Positions 15,296-24,576 are shown, counted from the first letter of the stretch. The stretch is DNA of 34,126 bases from Novosphingobium nitrogenifigens DSM 19370 (GCF_000192575.1 NZ_GL876933.1:864296-898421); one strand, 5' to 3'. Numbers and translations: made by a program. Notes: generated by a model from the letters alone, not told the origin.

Positions 15296-15724
15296 GTGAC
15301 CGCCAACGAGCGCATTGCCGAAATCATTGCCGACCATACCGGGCGCGAAGGTCCGCTATTGCCGATCCTGCACGATGTTCAGACGGAGTTCGGCCACGTT
15401 TCGCCCGAGGCCGAGGGGCAGATCGCGCTCGCGCTCAACCTCTCGCGCGCCGAAGTTCACGGCGTCGTCAGTTTCTATCACGATTTTCGCGAGGCTCCCG
15501 ATCCGCGTCCCTGTGTCGAACTGTGTCGCGCCGAGGCATGCCAGGCGCGCGGGGTAGAGGCATTGGTCGCGGCGGCCGAGGATGCGGCGGGCAGCCGGGT
15601 GCGGCTCGCCACCGTCTATTGCCTCGGGCTGTGCAGTGTCGGCCCTTCGGCGCGTGTGGGTGAGCGGCTTCATGCCCGGCTCGACGCGGACAAACTGGTC
15701 AAGGTGATCGAGGCAGCCCGATGA
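15296..15724 (+). CDS. fdsG: NAD-dependent formate dehydrogenase, gamma subunit
   Basis: A 142-residue NuoE-like subunit (24-kDa thioredoxin-like ferredoxin family) carrying one [2Fe-2S] cluster in the electron path between the molybdenum subunit and the flavin subunit. Ligand cysteines lie in CVELCRAEAC and in VYCLGLCSVGPSA. The N-terminal helical part, LPILHDVQTEFGHVSPEA, is typical of FdsG/NuoE. The start is the GTG at 15296, six bases after the GAGGAGGG site; a hairpin directly upstream may affect its use. The stop overlaps fdsB by 4 bases. Confidence 0.93.
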   Translation: MTANERIAEIIADHTGREGPLLPILHDVQTEFGHVSPEAEGQIALALNLSRAEVHGVVSFYHDFREAPDPRPCVELCRAEACQARGVEALVAAAEDAAGSRVRLATVYCLGLCSVGPSARVGERLHARLDADKLVKVIEAAR

Positions 15725-17232
15725 TCGTGCGCATTTCCGACGACAGCCTCGCGCTTGCGCTCGGGGCCGACGAACTCGCCGCAGCGTTCGAAGCGGCCGG
15801 TTGCACGGTCGAACGTACCAGCAGCTGGGGCATGCACTGGCTCGAGCCGCTGGTCGAGATCGAGGGCCAAGGCTTTGGTCCGGCCGGTCCCGACGACGTG
15901 GCCGCAATCCTGGCCGGAACAAGTCCGCTGGCGATCGGCGCCATCGAGAAGCACCCGTTCCTGCGCGGGCAGCAACGCCTGACTTTCGCCCGCGCGGGCA
16001 AGACGCGCCCGCTCAGCCTTGCCGATTATGAGGCGACCGGCGGCTGGGCCGCGCTGCGCCGGGTGCGCGGCATGACCGGGGCCGAAGTCATTGCCGAAGT
16101 GATGCAGTCGGGCCTGCGTGGACGCGGAGGCGCGGGCTTTCCCGCCGGGATCAAGTGGAAGACGGTCCACGATGCCCCCGGCACGCGCAAATATGTCGTG
16201 TGCAATGCTGATGAAGGGGACTCGGGCACTTTTGCCGACCGCATGCTGATGGAAGGCGATCCCTACCAACTGATCGAAGGGCTGGCGATTGCCGCCCATG
16301 CGGTCGGGGCGGGGCACGGCTATATCTATACCCGCAGCGAATATCCCCATGCCATTGCCAAGTTGCGCGCGGCGATCGACCTTTCGCGCGAGATCGTCGC
16401 GCCCTTCGTTCTGGAAGTGCGGGCCGGGGCCGGGGCCTATGTCTGCGGCGAGGAAACCAGCCTGCTCAATTCGATCGAGGGCAAGCGCGGCATCGTCCGG
16501 GCCAAGCCCCCGCTGCCCGCGCTCGAAGGACTGTTTGGTTGTCCGACGGTGGTCAACAATGTCCTGACCATCGCTGCGATCCCGCATATCATGGCCGAAG
16601 GAGGCGCAGCCGAATATGCCGCGCTCGGGGTGGATCGTTCGCTCGGGACCAAGCCGATCCAGCTGGCCGGGAACATCCGTCACGGCGGGCTTTACGAGAC
16701 CGCCTTCGGGATCACTCTGCGCGATCTGGTCCACGCCATCGGCGGCGGAACCGCCTCGGGGCGTCCGGTCAAGGCGGTGCAGGTCGGGGGACCGCTCGGC
16801 GCCTATATTCCGCCCGAGCAGTTCGACCTGCCGTTCGATTACGAAGCCTATGCCCGCGTCGATGCCCTGATCGGACATGGCGGGGTGGTGGTGTTCGACG
16901 ACACTGCCGACATGGGCGCGCTTGCACGGTTCGCGATGGAATTCTGCGCGGCGGAAAGCTGTGGCAAATGTACGCCCTGCCGCATCGGCAGCACGCGCGG
17001 GGTCGAAGTCATTGATCGCTTGCGCACGCGGGAGAAGGTGCTCGATCCGGTTGCCGCCCTGCCGCAGATGCACAATGCGCCCAAGCACGCGCGTGGCCGC
17101 GAGGCCGATGTCGATCTGCTCAAGGACTTGTGCGAGACGATGAAATTCGGGTCGCTCTGCGCGCTCGGCGGGTTCGCGCCTTATCCTGTCCTTTCCGCGC
17201 TGCGTTATTGGCCGGAAGATTTCCGGCCATGA
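15721..17232 (+). CDS. fdsB: NAD-dependent formate dehydrogenase, beta subunit (flavin)
   Basis: The 503-residue NuoF-like diaphorase subunit that takes electrons from the clusters and reduces NAD+. It begins with a thioredoxin-like/NuoE-derived domain of about 100 residues. The FMN and NAD part follows, with SGLRGRGGAGFPAGIKW, CNADEGDSGTFADR and the YVCGEETSLLNSIEG block. A [4Fe-4S] cluster in the C-terminal region uses ESCGKCTPCRIG and a later Cys (GSLCALGGF). The ATG at 15721 overlaps the fdsG stop; the TGA overlaps the ATG of fdhD. Confidence 0.95.
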   Translation: MIVRISDDSLALALGADELAAAFEAAGCTVERTSSWGMHWLEPLVEIEGQGFGPAGPDDVAAILAGTSPLAIGAIEKHPFLRGQQRLTFARAGKTRPLSLADYEATGGWAALRRVRGMTGAEVIAEVMQSGLRGRGGAGFPAGIKWKTVHDAPGTRKYVVCNADEGDSGTFADRMLMEGDPYQLIEGLAIAAHAVGAGHGYIYTRSEYPHAIAKLRAAIDLSREIVAPFVLEVRAGAGAYVCGEETSLLNSIEGKRGIVRAKPPLPALEGLFGCPTVVNNVLTIAAIPHIMAEGGAAEYAALGVDRSLGTKPIQLAGNIRHGGLYETAFGITLRDLVHAIGGGTASGRPVKAVQVGGPLGAYIPPEQFDLPFDYEAYARVDALIGHGGVVVFDDTADMGALARFAMEFCAAESCGKCTPCRIGSTRGVEVIDRLRTREKVLDPVAALPQMHNAPKHARGREADVDLLKDLCETMKFGSLCALGGFAPYPVLSALRYWPEDFRP

Positions 17233-18050
17233 TCCCCGGCGCGCGGGTCATCCCGGCGCGACGAAGCGCCTATGACGAGGATGTTCGCGACGAAGAGCGG
17301 ACGGTGCCGCTCGAAACCCCTGTCGCCATCGAAATCAACGGCATCGCCTATGCGGTGATGATGGCGACCCCGTGCGATATCGAGGATTTCGTCACCGGCT
17401 TCCTGCTGTCCGAAGGGCTGGCGCAAGTCGATGAGATCGGTCCGGTCATGGTCCATCCGGTCGAGAGCGAAGGGGGCGTCGGGGGACTTGTCGCGCGCGT
17501 CACTCTGCCGCCCGAACGGGCCGCGCCGATCATGGAACGCGCGCGGCGACGGCTGGGCGACAGTTCGTGCGGGATTTGCGGGATCGAAAGCATCGAGCTG
17601 GCCCTGCGTCCCTTGCCGCATCTTGGCCGGGCTCGTCCGATTGCGCCCGCCGCGATCCGGGTCGCGCTCGATGCCATGCGCGCGGGGCAGGTCCTGGGGC
17701 GAGCGACGGCCGCGACCCATGCCGCCGCCTTTGCCGATGCAACCGGGGCGATCGTCGCGCTGCGCGAGGATGTCGGACGCCACAATGCGCTCGACAAGGT
17801 GATCGGCGCGCTTGCTCGCACCGGGCGTGATCCGGCGAGCGGTTTCCTCCTTGTCACGTCGCGCTGTTCGTACGAACTTGTCGAAAAGGCGGTCCGCGCA
17901 CGCTGCCCGCTGCTGGTCGCGATTTCCGCGCCGACCGACCTTGCCGTGCGGCGGGCGGAGGCAGCGGGACTGGCTCTCGCGGTGGTGGCGCGGGACGATA
18001 CGATGCTCTGGGTTACCGGAGCACGAATGGAGATGGCCCATGACCTATGA
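17229..18050 (+). CDS. fdhD: Formate dehydrogenase accessory sulfurtransferase FdhD
   Basis: A 273-residue FdhD (FdsC in soluble-enzyme operons). The family moves sulfur from a cysteine desulfurase to the molybdenum cofactor before it is placed in formate dehydrogenase. The key CxxC is C114 and C117 (SSCGICG). Other blocks are EDFVTGFLLSEGL near residue 52, TGAIVALREDVGRHNALDK near residue 180 and TSRCSYELVEKA near 215. The start at 17229 overlaps the fdsB stop; a longer frame runs back into fdsB without similarity. Its end overlaps fdsA by 11 bases. In Cupriavidus-type operons, from memory, this gene follows fdsA, so its place here before fdsA is a variation. Confidence 0.94.
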   Translation: MIPGARVIPARRSAYDEDVRDEERTVPLETPVAIEINGIAYAVMMATPCDIEDFVTGFLLSEGLAQVDEIGPVMVHPVESEGGVGGLVARVTLPPERAAPIMERARRRLGDSSCGICGIESIELALRPLPHLGRARPIAPAAIRVALDAMRAGQVLGRATAATHAAAFADATGAIVALREDVGRHNALDKVIGALARTGRDPASGFLLVTSRCSYELVEKAVRARCPLLVAISAPTDLAVRRAEAAGLALAVVARDDTMLWVTGARMEMAHDL

Positions 18051-20883
18051 ACCTCAGGCCGATTTCGGCACTCCGGCCCGGCCCGGCGAGGCCACGGTAA
18101 CCCTGACCATCGACGGGCGGCGCGTGACTGTTCCAGAAGGCACCAGCGTGATGCGTGCCGCCGCGCAAGCAGGGGGCAAGATTCCCAGCCTTTGCGCGAC
18201 CGACAGTGTCGAGGCGTTCGGTTCGTGCCGCATGTGTCTGGTCGAGATCGAGGGGATGCGCGGATTGCCCGCGTCCTGCACGACGCCGGTGCGCGAGGGG
18301 CTGGTGGTTTCGACCCAGACGCCCCGGCTGGAGCGTATCCGTCGCGGGGTCATGGAACTCTATATTTCCGACCACCCGCTGGATTGCCTGACCTGCAGCG
18401 CGAACAATGATTGCGAATTGCAGGACACTGCCGCGCAAGTGGGCCTGCGCGATGTGCGCTATGGTTATGTGGGGGACAACCACCTTGCCCTGCCGACCGA
18501 CGGCTCCAATCCCTATTTCGATTTCGACCCGTCCAAGTGCATCGTCTGTTCGCGTTGCGTCCGGGCCTGCGAAGAAGTGCAGGGGACGTTTGCGCTCACC
18601 ATCGAGGGACGCGGGTTCGGTTCGAAAGTGTCTGCCGGGCAGCGGGGCGATGATTTCCTTGGCTCGGAATGCGTGTCCTGTGGCGCCTGTGTTCAGGCCT
18701 GCCCGACCGCGACGCTCAATGAAAAGGCGGTGAAGGAGATCGGCAAGCCCGAGCGTGCGGTCGTCACCACCTGCGCTTATTGCGGTGTCGGTTGCACATT
18801 CCGCGCGGAAATGCGCGGGGAGCAACTCGTCCGCATGGTCCCGTGGAAGGACGGGAAAGCCAATCGCGGGCACAGCTGCGTCAAGGGACGTTTTGCCTGG
18901 GGTTACGCCAATCACGCCGATCGCGTGACGCGCCCGATGATCCGCGAAACCATCGGCGAACCCTGGCGCGAAGTGGGCTGGGACGAGGCCATTGCCTTTG
19001 CTGCGGGACGTCTGCGCGCGATCCGCCAACGCCATGGCGCCCGCGCGCTGGGCGGGATCACGTCGAGCCGCTGCACCAACGAGGAAGCTTTCCTCGTGCA
19101 GAAACTGGTGCGGGGCGGGTTCGGTTCGAACAATGTCGATACCTGTGCGCGGGTCTGCCATTCGCCGACCGGCTACGGGCTTTCCAAGGCATTCGGGACG
19201 AGTGCGGGGACGCAGGATTTCGACAGTGTCGAAGAGGCCGATGTCATCCTTGTCATCGGGGCCAATCCGACCGACGGGCATCCGGTCTTTGCCAGCCGGA
19301 TGAAAAAGCGGTTGCGGCAGGGCGCACGGCTGATCGTTGTCGATCCGCGTCGTACCGACCTTGTCCGTTCGCCCCATGTCGCGGCCGATTATCACCTCGC
19401 GCTGCAACCGGGGACCAATGTCGCGGTGCTGACCGCGATGGCTCATGTGATCGTGACCGAAGGGCTGGCCGACGAAGCCTTCATCCGCGAACGCTGCGAC
19501 GGGGACGAATATCGCGAATGGGTGCGGTTTGTGTCTGATCCCCGTCATTCGCCCGAAACGCTCGAAGCGGTGACGCAGGTTCCGGCCGCCGACGTCCGCG
19601 CGGCGGCGCGGCTCTATGCCACCGGCGGTAATGGCGCGATCTATTATGGCCTCGGCGTGACCGAACATGCGCAAGGGTCGAGCACGGTCCTGGCGATTGC
19701 CAATCTGGCGATGGTCACCGGCAACATCGGACGGCGCGGGGTGGGGGTCAATCCCTTGCGCGGGCAGAACAATGTGCAGGGTTCGTGCGACATGGGCAGT
19801 TTCCCGCACGAATTGTCGGGCTATCGCCACATTTCCGATGCGACGACCCGCGCCCTGTTCGAAGCCGAATGGGGCGTGGCGCTTGATCCCGAACCGGGCC
19901 TGCGTATTCCCAACATGCTCGACGCTGCCGTCGAAGGATCGTTCCGTGCGATCTATATCCAGGGGGAGGACATTCTTCAGTCGGACCCGGATACCCGGCA
20001 TGTCTCGGCGGGCCTTGCGGCGATGGAATGCGTGATCGTCCACGATCTCTTCCTCAACGAAACCGCCAACTACGCCCATGTCTTCCTGCCGGGCAGCACG
20101 TTCCTCGAAAAGACGGGCACGTTCACCAATGCCGAACGCCGTATCCAGATGGTGCGGCGGGTGATGGATCCGCTCAACGGCTATGAGGACTGGCAGGTCA
20201 CGCAATTGCTGGCCAATGCAATGGGGCTGGGCTGGGATTACCCGGATTCCTCGGCGATCATGGACGAGATCGCCCGGCTGACGCCGTCGTTCGCCGGGGT
20301 TTCCCACGCCCGGCTGGACGCGGAAGGATCGCTGCAATGGCCGGTCAATGACAAGGCACCCGAAGGCAGCCCGATCATGCATGTCGACGGCTTCGTGCGC
20401 GGCAAGGGCAAGTTCGTCGTGACCGAATATATCCCGACCGATGAGCGTACCGGCCCGCGTTTCCCGCTCCTGCTGACGACCGGGCGCATTCTCAGCCAGT
20501 ACAACGTCGGCGCGCAGACGCGGCGCACCGCCAATGTCGTCTGGCATGACGAGGACGTTCTGGAAATCCACCCGAGCGATGCTGATAACCGGGGCGTGAA
20601 GACCGGCGACTGGGTCCGGCTGGCATCGCGGGCGGGGGAAACCACCTTGCGCGCGCTGGTCACCGACCGGGTCGCGCCGGGGGTGGTCTATACGACGTTC
20701 CACCATCCGCTGACCCAGGCCAATGTCGTCACCACCGACAACAGCGACTGGGCCACCAATTGCCCCGAATACAAGGTGACGGCGGTGCAGGTCGCACCGT
20801 CCAACGGGCCGTCCGACTGGCAGCGCGACTATGCCGCGCAGGCCGATCGCGCGCGGCGCATCGCAACGGTTCCTGCGCAATGA
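18040..20883 (+). CDS. fdsA: NAD-dependent formate dehydrogenase, alpha subunit (Mo)
   Basis: The 947-residue catalytic subunit that oxidises formate to CO2 at a molybdenum bis(guanine-dinucleotide) centre. From the N-terminus it has a [2Fe-2S] domain (C52, C63, C66, C80), a NuoG-type His-Cys3 [4Fe-4S] site (H112, C116, C119, C125), two ferredoxin-type [4Fe-4S] sites (C167, C170, C173, C177 and C211, C214, C217, C221), then the molybdopterin part with its own cluster (C245, C248, C252, C280). The Mo ligand is C373 in CARVCHSPTG, a cysteine enzyme, not a selenocysteine one. The C-terminal molybdopterin-binding domain includes LLLTTGRILSQYN. The ATG at 18040 overlaps fdhD by 11 bases, and the stop overlaps fdsD by 4. 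Confidence 0.96.
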   Translation: MTYEPQADFGTPARPGEATVTLTIDGRRVTVPEGTSVMRAAAQAGGKIPSLCATDSVEAFGSCRMCLVEIEGMRGLPASCTTPVREGLVVSTQTPRLERIRRGVMELYISDHPLDCLTCSANNDCELQDTAAQVGLRDVRYGYVGDNHLALPTDGSNPYFDFDPSKCIVCSRCVRACEEVQGTFALTIEGRGFGSKVSAGQRGDDFLGSECVSCGACVQACPTATLNEKAVKEIGKPERAVVTTCAYCGVGCTFRAEMRGEQLVRMVPWKDGKANRGHSCVKGRFAWGYANHADRVTRPMIRETIGEPWREVGWDEAIAFAAGRLRAIRQRHGARALGGITSSRCTNEEAFLVQKLVRGGFGSNNVDTCARVCHSPTGYGLSKAFGTSAGTQDFDSVEEADVILVIGANPTDGHPVFASRMKKRLRQGARLIVVDPRRTDLVRSPHVAADYHLALQPGTNVAVLTAMAHVIVTEGLADEAFIRERCDGDEYREWVRFVSDPRHSPETLEAVTQVPAADVRAAARLYATGGNGAIYYGLGVTEHAQGSSTVLAIANLAMVTGNIGRRGVGVNPLRGQNNVQGSCDMGSFPHELSGYRHISDATTRALFEAEWGVALDPEPGLRIPNMLDAAVEGSFRAIYIQGEDILQSDPDTRHVSAGLAAMECVIVHDLFLNETANYAHVFLPGSTFLEKTGTFTNAERRIQMVRRVMDPLNGYEDWQVTQLLANAMGLGWDYPDSSAIMDEIARLTPSFAGVSHARLDAEGSLQWPVNDKAPEGSPIMHVDGFVRGKGKFVVTEYIPTDERTGPRFPLLLTTGRILSQYNVGAQTRRTANVVWHDEDVLEIHPSDADNRGVKTGDWVRLASRAGETTLRALVTDRVAPGVVYTTFHHPLTQANVVTTDNSDWATNCPEYKVTAVQVAPSNGPSDWQRDYAAQADRARRIATVPAQ

Positions 20884-21098
20884 ACGCTTCTGATAAACTC
20901 GTCCGCATGGCGAACCAGATCGCCGTCAACCTTGCCGCACAAGGAGAGGCCGAGGCGATCGCCCAGACCGCCGAACATATTGCCCGGTTCTGGGAACCGC
21001 GCATGAAAGCGGGGATTTTCGCCGCCGATCAGGCGCAACTGGTGCCGATCGCGCGTGCCGCGATTGCCCGGCTGATGGAGGAAGGCAGGGCGGCCTAG
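20880..21098 (+). CDS. fdsD: Formate dehydrogenase delta subunit
   Basis: A 72-residue small subunit of the soluble formate dehydrogenase. The family pattern KLVRMANQIA in the first half and HIARFWEPRMK in the second is present. FdsD is needed for active complex in several bacteria; its exact function (assembly or stability) is not settled. The ATG overlaps the fdsA TGA. The TAG at 21096-21098 overlaps the stop of the convergent PilZ gene within the palindrome CTAG, so the operon ends with no space for an intrinsic terminator. Confidence 0.9.
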   Translation: MNASDKLVRMANQIAVNLAAQGEAEAIAQTAEHIARFWEPRMKAGIFAADQAQLVPIARAAIARLMEEGRAA

Positions 21099-21436
21099 CG
21101 CAGAAGCGGGTGCTTCGTTTCGGGGGTTGTGGCCGAGGCGGAACCGGTTTCCGGTTCGGCATGGGGATTGACTTCGACGCCGAAGCGTAAGCCGTCGGTC
21201 CAGCGCACGACGCCCCAGATCGCGGGGCCATCGGGCATTTCGATGGTGACCCCGGCGCCAAGCTCCGGCGCGCCGCGCGCGGCGATCGCCTGCAATCCCG
21301 TCGACGAGACGTTCTCGACCACGACATCGCACGGCGTCCCGTCGGCATGGAGCAGTCGCACACGCGCCAGCAGCTTGCGACGGCGCGGGCGCAGGACCGG
21401 TGTCGGGCGGAAGCGGGACTTGTCGACCAAAGGCAT
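21095..21436 (-). CDS. PilZ-domain protein
   Basis: A 113-residue single-domain protein of the PilZ type, a common cyclic-di-GMP receptor. The arginine-rich first motif is in RPRRRKLLARVRLLH near residues 18-32, and the second, [D/N]xSxxG, is NVSSTG in VVVENVSSTGLQ. The C-terminal part (GPAIWGVVRW-DGLRFGVEV) matches the barrel end of the domain. The tail is low in complexity. The start at 21436 (MPLVDKSRF) is preferred, though no clear ribosome site precedes it; the frame is open 37 codons further. It is divergent from a chemoreceptor gene, and a link to motility or surface behaviour is plausible but inferred. Confidence 0.82.
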   Translation of the reverse strand: MPLVDKSRFRPTPVLRPRRRKLLARVRLLHADGTPCDVVVENVSSTGLQAIAARGAPELGAGVTIEMPDGPAIWGVVRWTDGLRFGVEVNPHAEPETGSASATTPETKHPLLR

Positions 21437-21608
21437 GATGCGAACGCTATCGCAGGCGACCTTGCCGCTCCGCTGGCCCAATCTAGGTAAAATTCCATAG
21501 GCGCATGATCGGGAAACGCTTCGTGGCGATGTCCTGAACGCGGCCATGCGGACAAACCCCAGTGCGCGGTTTTGCGAACCGTCAATCGGTGCTGCCTAGT
21601 TTGCAAGG

Positions 21609-23156
21609 ATGGTCCGACTGCCCGGTCTGGCCATTTTCGCACAGGTGCAGTCGATGGCCACGCGTTTTGCCGAGGATTATCCGCTCTCTCCCGGCTCCCC
21701 GGTTTCCTCCGGCGTTTCGCATCCTGCCGGAGCCGGAACTCTTGCCGCCGGAACTCTTGCCGCCGGAACTCTTGCCAACGGAACTCTTGATGGCGTCGTC
21801 TCGACGCTCAATCATGAGATCAGCGCGCTTGCCATCGGTCTGTGCGACATTCTGGGTAATGCCGAACGGATTTCCGGCGAAAGCGAGGAAGGACGCGCCG
21901 CCGCCGAAAGCCTGAAATCGTCCGCCGCGCTCTTTACCAAGGAAACCCATGCGCTGACGGGCGAGATGCGCTCGATCGCCGGGACCATGTCGGACGCTGC
22001 GGCAGGGCTCGATACCACCAACGAGACGATCCGCACCGCTCTCGACAAGACCCGGTTGCTGACGACCGCCGTTCGCGATGCCGCCACGCTGCTCACCAAT
22101 CTTCAGGCTTCGCTGGCGCAGGCGTCCAAGATTTCCAACGACATCCGCTCGATTGCGATGCAGACCAACATGCTCGCGCTCAATGCCGCGATCGAGGCCG
22201 CGAGGGCGGGTGAGGCGGGCAAGGGCTTTGCTGTCGTCGCGCATGAAGTGCGCCTGCTTGCCAACAAGACCCAGAACGCGACGCAGGAAATCGACAATGC
22301 GCTGGAGAGCGTGACCTCGTCGGCGCGGCAGCTGATCGCGCGAGGCGAAGAAAACATCAAGGTCGCGGGCGAAGTGCAGTCCGACACCGGTGCGATCATT
22401 GATTTGACCGCGTCGGCGGCATCGAACCTTCACCGCATTCGCGAACGTTCGGACGAGATCATTGCCGTGACCAGCCGTCACGAACAGGCTTTTTCAGGCC
22501 TGACTGCCGACATCACGCAAGTCAGCAATGCACTGATCTCGACCGCATCGGAAGTCGGACAGGCTTCGGGCAGTCTTGCTGAAATCAGTGATGTCGCCGA
22601 ATCCGTGCTGTGGACGCTTGCTCGCACCGAAATCGCGACGGGCGACACGCCGATCATCGCCGAGACACGCCGCGTGGCCCGCGAGATCGAGGCGCTTTTC
22701 GCCGCTGCCGTCGAGCGCGGCGAAATCGGGATCGAGGATCTGTTCGACGATCGCTACCAGCCGATTTCCGGGTCCAATCCGGCCCAGTTCATGGCCCGGC
22801 ACACCGGCTTTACCGATCGTGTCCTTCCCGCATTGCAGGAGCCGCTGCTCGATCTGGACCGGCGAGTCATCTTTGCCTGCGTCACCGATCGCAACGGCTA
22901 TATCGCCACGCACAATCGCCGCTTTTCCCAGCCGCAGACGAATGACCCGGTGTGGAATGCCGCCAATTGTCGCAATCGGCGCGTCTTTTCCGACCGGGTG
23001 GGCCTGGCCGCGGCCCGCAATCTCGAGCCGTTCCTCCTGCAGATCTATCGCCGCGACATGGGCGGTGGGCACTTTGCGCTGATGAAGCATATTTCCTGCC
23101 CGATCACCGTGCAGGGGCGCCACTGGGGCGGCCTGCGCTGCGCATTTTCGGCTTGA
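21609..23156 (+). CDS. Soluble methyl-accepting chemotaxis-type receptor
   Basis: A 515-residue chemoreceptor without a transmembrane segment. A low-complexity N-terminus includes a GTLAA-type repeat (residues 43-62). The signalling coiled-coil follows, with its hairpin tip near residues 175-215 ([19 protein letters not shown]). The C-terminal part (about 385-515) resembles a domain seen in other alphaproteobacterial receptors: [20 protein letters not shown], then [12 protein letters not shown] and YRRDMGGG. It probably senses a cytoplasmic signal and acts through CheA/CheW; no che genes are near. The start is uncertain: ATG 21609 has AAGG only two bases away, and ATG 21654 is an alternative. 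A weak TTGCGA/CCTAGT promoter 17 bases apart (21572-21600) would put transcription start almost at ATG 21609. Confidence 0.85.
   Translation: MVRLPGLAIFAQVQSMATRFAEDYPLSPGSPVSSGVSHPAGAGTLAAGTLAAGTLANGTLDGVVSTLNHEISALAIGLCDILGNAERISGESEEGRAAAESLKSSAALFTKETHALTGEMRSIAGTMSDAAAGLDTTNETIRTALDKTRLLTTAVRDAATLLTNLQASLAQASKISNDIRSIAMQTNMLALNAAIEAARAGEAGKGFAVVAHEVRLLANKTQNATQEIDNALESVTSSARQLIARGEENIKVAGEVQSDTGAIIDLTASAASNLHRIRERSDEIIAVTSRHEQAFSGLTADITQVSNALISTASEVGQASGSLAEISDVAESVLWTLARTEIATGDTPIIAETRRVAREIEALFAAAVERGEIGIEDLFDDRYQPISGSNPAQFMARHTGFTDRVLPALQEPLLDLDRRVIFACVTDRNGYIATHNRRFSQPQTNDPVWNAANCRNRRVFSDRVGLAAARNLEPFLLQIYRRDMGGGHFALMKHISCPITVQGRHWGGLRCAFSA
21735..21794 (+). repeat. Four-copy 15-bp in-frame tandem repeat
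   Basis: Four copies of GGAACTCTTGCCGCC: two exact, a third ending in AAC and a fourth diverging after GGAACTCTTG. Together they encode [20 protein letters not shown] near the N-terminus of the chemoreceptor. The near-identity of the first copies suggests recent slippage; a 15-base unit keeps the reading frame. Confidence 0.9.
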
Positions 23157-23232
23157 TGGGTTTCGGATAAAGGCGTCGCCCTGCATGGTGCGACATGCCA
23201 ATGGCCCCGGTAGTTCTGCGAAAGGGAATGCC

Positions 23233-24576
23233 ATGGGCCCGCAAGTCATGACTGTGTTCGGCGATGCCGGAATGCCCGAACGGGTCGATACGGTCATTGT
23301 CGGGGGCGGGATCATCGGTGTCAGTGCGGCCCTGTGCCTTGCCGAAGCGGGACAGTCGGTCGCGGTCGTCGAAAAGGGGCACATCGCGGGCGAGCAGTCC
23401 AGCCGCAACTGGGGCTGGTGCCGACAGGCCATGCGCGACCCGCGCGAAATGGACCTTGCGCGCGAGGCCTTGAACCTGTGGCGGGGCATGAACGCGCGGG
23501 TCGGGGGCGACACCGGGTTCACGACATGCGGCACGCTCTATGCCGCGCGCGACGAGGCAAGCCTTGCCCGCTATCGCCGCTGGACGGCCCATGCGGCAGG
23601 CGCCGGGATCGCGGCCGAAGTGATCGAAGGGGCTGCCGTGCGGGCGCTCTTGCCCGGCGACATCGATCCGCCCCGGCGCGGCCTTTATTGTCCGGGCGAC
23701 GGTCGGGCCGAACCGCAACGGGCGGTGCCGCTGATGGCCGAGGCCGCGCGACGGCTGGGCGCGCATATTCTGACCGATTGTGCCGCGCGCGGGGTCGATG
23801 TCGCGGGCGGGCGGGTCGTGGGCGTTGTCACCGAACGCGGCACGATCCGGGCCGGTCGCGTGATTGTTGCGGGCGGGGTGTGGACGCGGCGTATCCTGTC
23901 CGATCTTGGCATCGCGCTGCCGCAATTGCCGGTGCGCGCGACGGTTGCCCGGACCCAGCCCGGTTTTGCGGACGGGGTCAGGCAAGGGCCGCTGCCCGAT
24001 TTCCTCGATGGCGTGTTCGGGGTGCGGCGGCGGGCCGATGGCGGCTTTACCGTTGCCAATGCCTATATCAACTCGGTCCCGGTGATCCCGGCCTCGTTCC
24101 GGCATTTCCGCGCCTATTGGCACTTGCTGCGGATGGAATGGCGCCATGTCCGGTTCCGGCTGGGCGAGGATTTCTGGCGCGAATGGCGCGACGGCGGTCC
24201 GGTCCCGTTCGACCGGGTATCGCCCTATGAACGCGTGCGCGTGCTCGATCCCCGGCCCGACCGCGCTTATGCCGAGGCCTCGCTCAAGGCGCTCAAGGAA
24301 CGCTACCCGGCGCTTGGCGGTCTGCGACTGGCGCAAGTCTGGGGCGGGATGATCGATGCCACTCCCGATACGGTGCCGGTGATCGCGCCGGTTGCCACCA
24401 TCGACGGACTGGTCGTGGCGACCGGGTTTTCCGGGCATGGCTTTGGCGTCGGTCCGGCCGGGGGGCAGCTCGCTGCCGATCTCGTGCTCGGGCGCAAGCC
24501 GCTGGTCGATCCGACGCCGTTCCGGCTGGAACGCTATTTCGACGGAACCATGCCGCCGCCCGTCTATGGCGTCTGA
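23233..24576 (+). CDS. FAD-dependent oxidoreductase, DAO/DadA-like
   Basis: A 447-residue flavoprotein of the D-amino-acid oxidase fold. The FAD-binding Rossmann motif is TVIVGGGIIGVSAALCLAEA (near residues 20-39), closed by an acidic residue in VVEKG. The C-terminal FAD block ATGFSGHGFGVGPAGG and GGMIDATPDTVPVI are typical of DadA- or sarcosine-oxidase-type enzymes that oxidise amines or amino acids. It could act on a D-amino acid, N-methyl amino acid or polyamine derivative; the substrate cannot be named. The start at 23233 has a GAAAGGGA site. It overlaps the convergent AraC gene by 13 bases at its 3' end. A second, distinct member of the fold lies at 32712-34106. Confidence 0.85.
   Translation: MGPQVMTVFGDAGMPERVDTVIVGGGIIGVSAALCLAEAGQSVAVVEKGHIAGEQSSRNWGWCRQAMRDPREMDLAREALNLWRGMNARVGGDTGFTTCGTLYAARDEASLARYRRWTAHAAGAGIAAEVIEGAAVRALLPGDIDPPRRGLYCPGDGRAEPQRAVPLMAEAARRLGAHILTDCAARGVDVAGGRVVGVVTERGTIRAGRVIVAGGVWTRRILSDLGIALPQLPVRATVARTQPGFADGVRQGPLPDFLDGVFGVRRRADGGFTVANAYINSVPVIPASFRHFRAYWHLLRMEWRHVRFRLGEDFWREWRDGGPVPFDRVSPYERVRVLDPRPDRAYAEASLKALKERYPALGGLRLAQVWGGMIDATPDTVPVIAPVATIDGLVVATGFSGHGFGVGPAGGQLAADLVLGRKPLVDPTPFRLERYFDGTMPPPVYGV

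Noticed and set aside
18013..20880. A 955-codon minus-strand frame opposite fdsA.
   Set aside because: Composition is biased and no family is recognisable; fdsA on the plus strand has every expected cluster and active-site residue.
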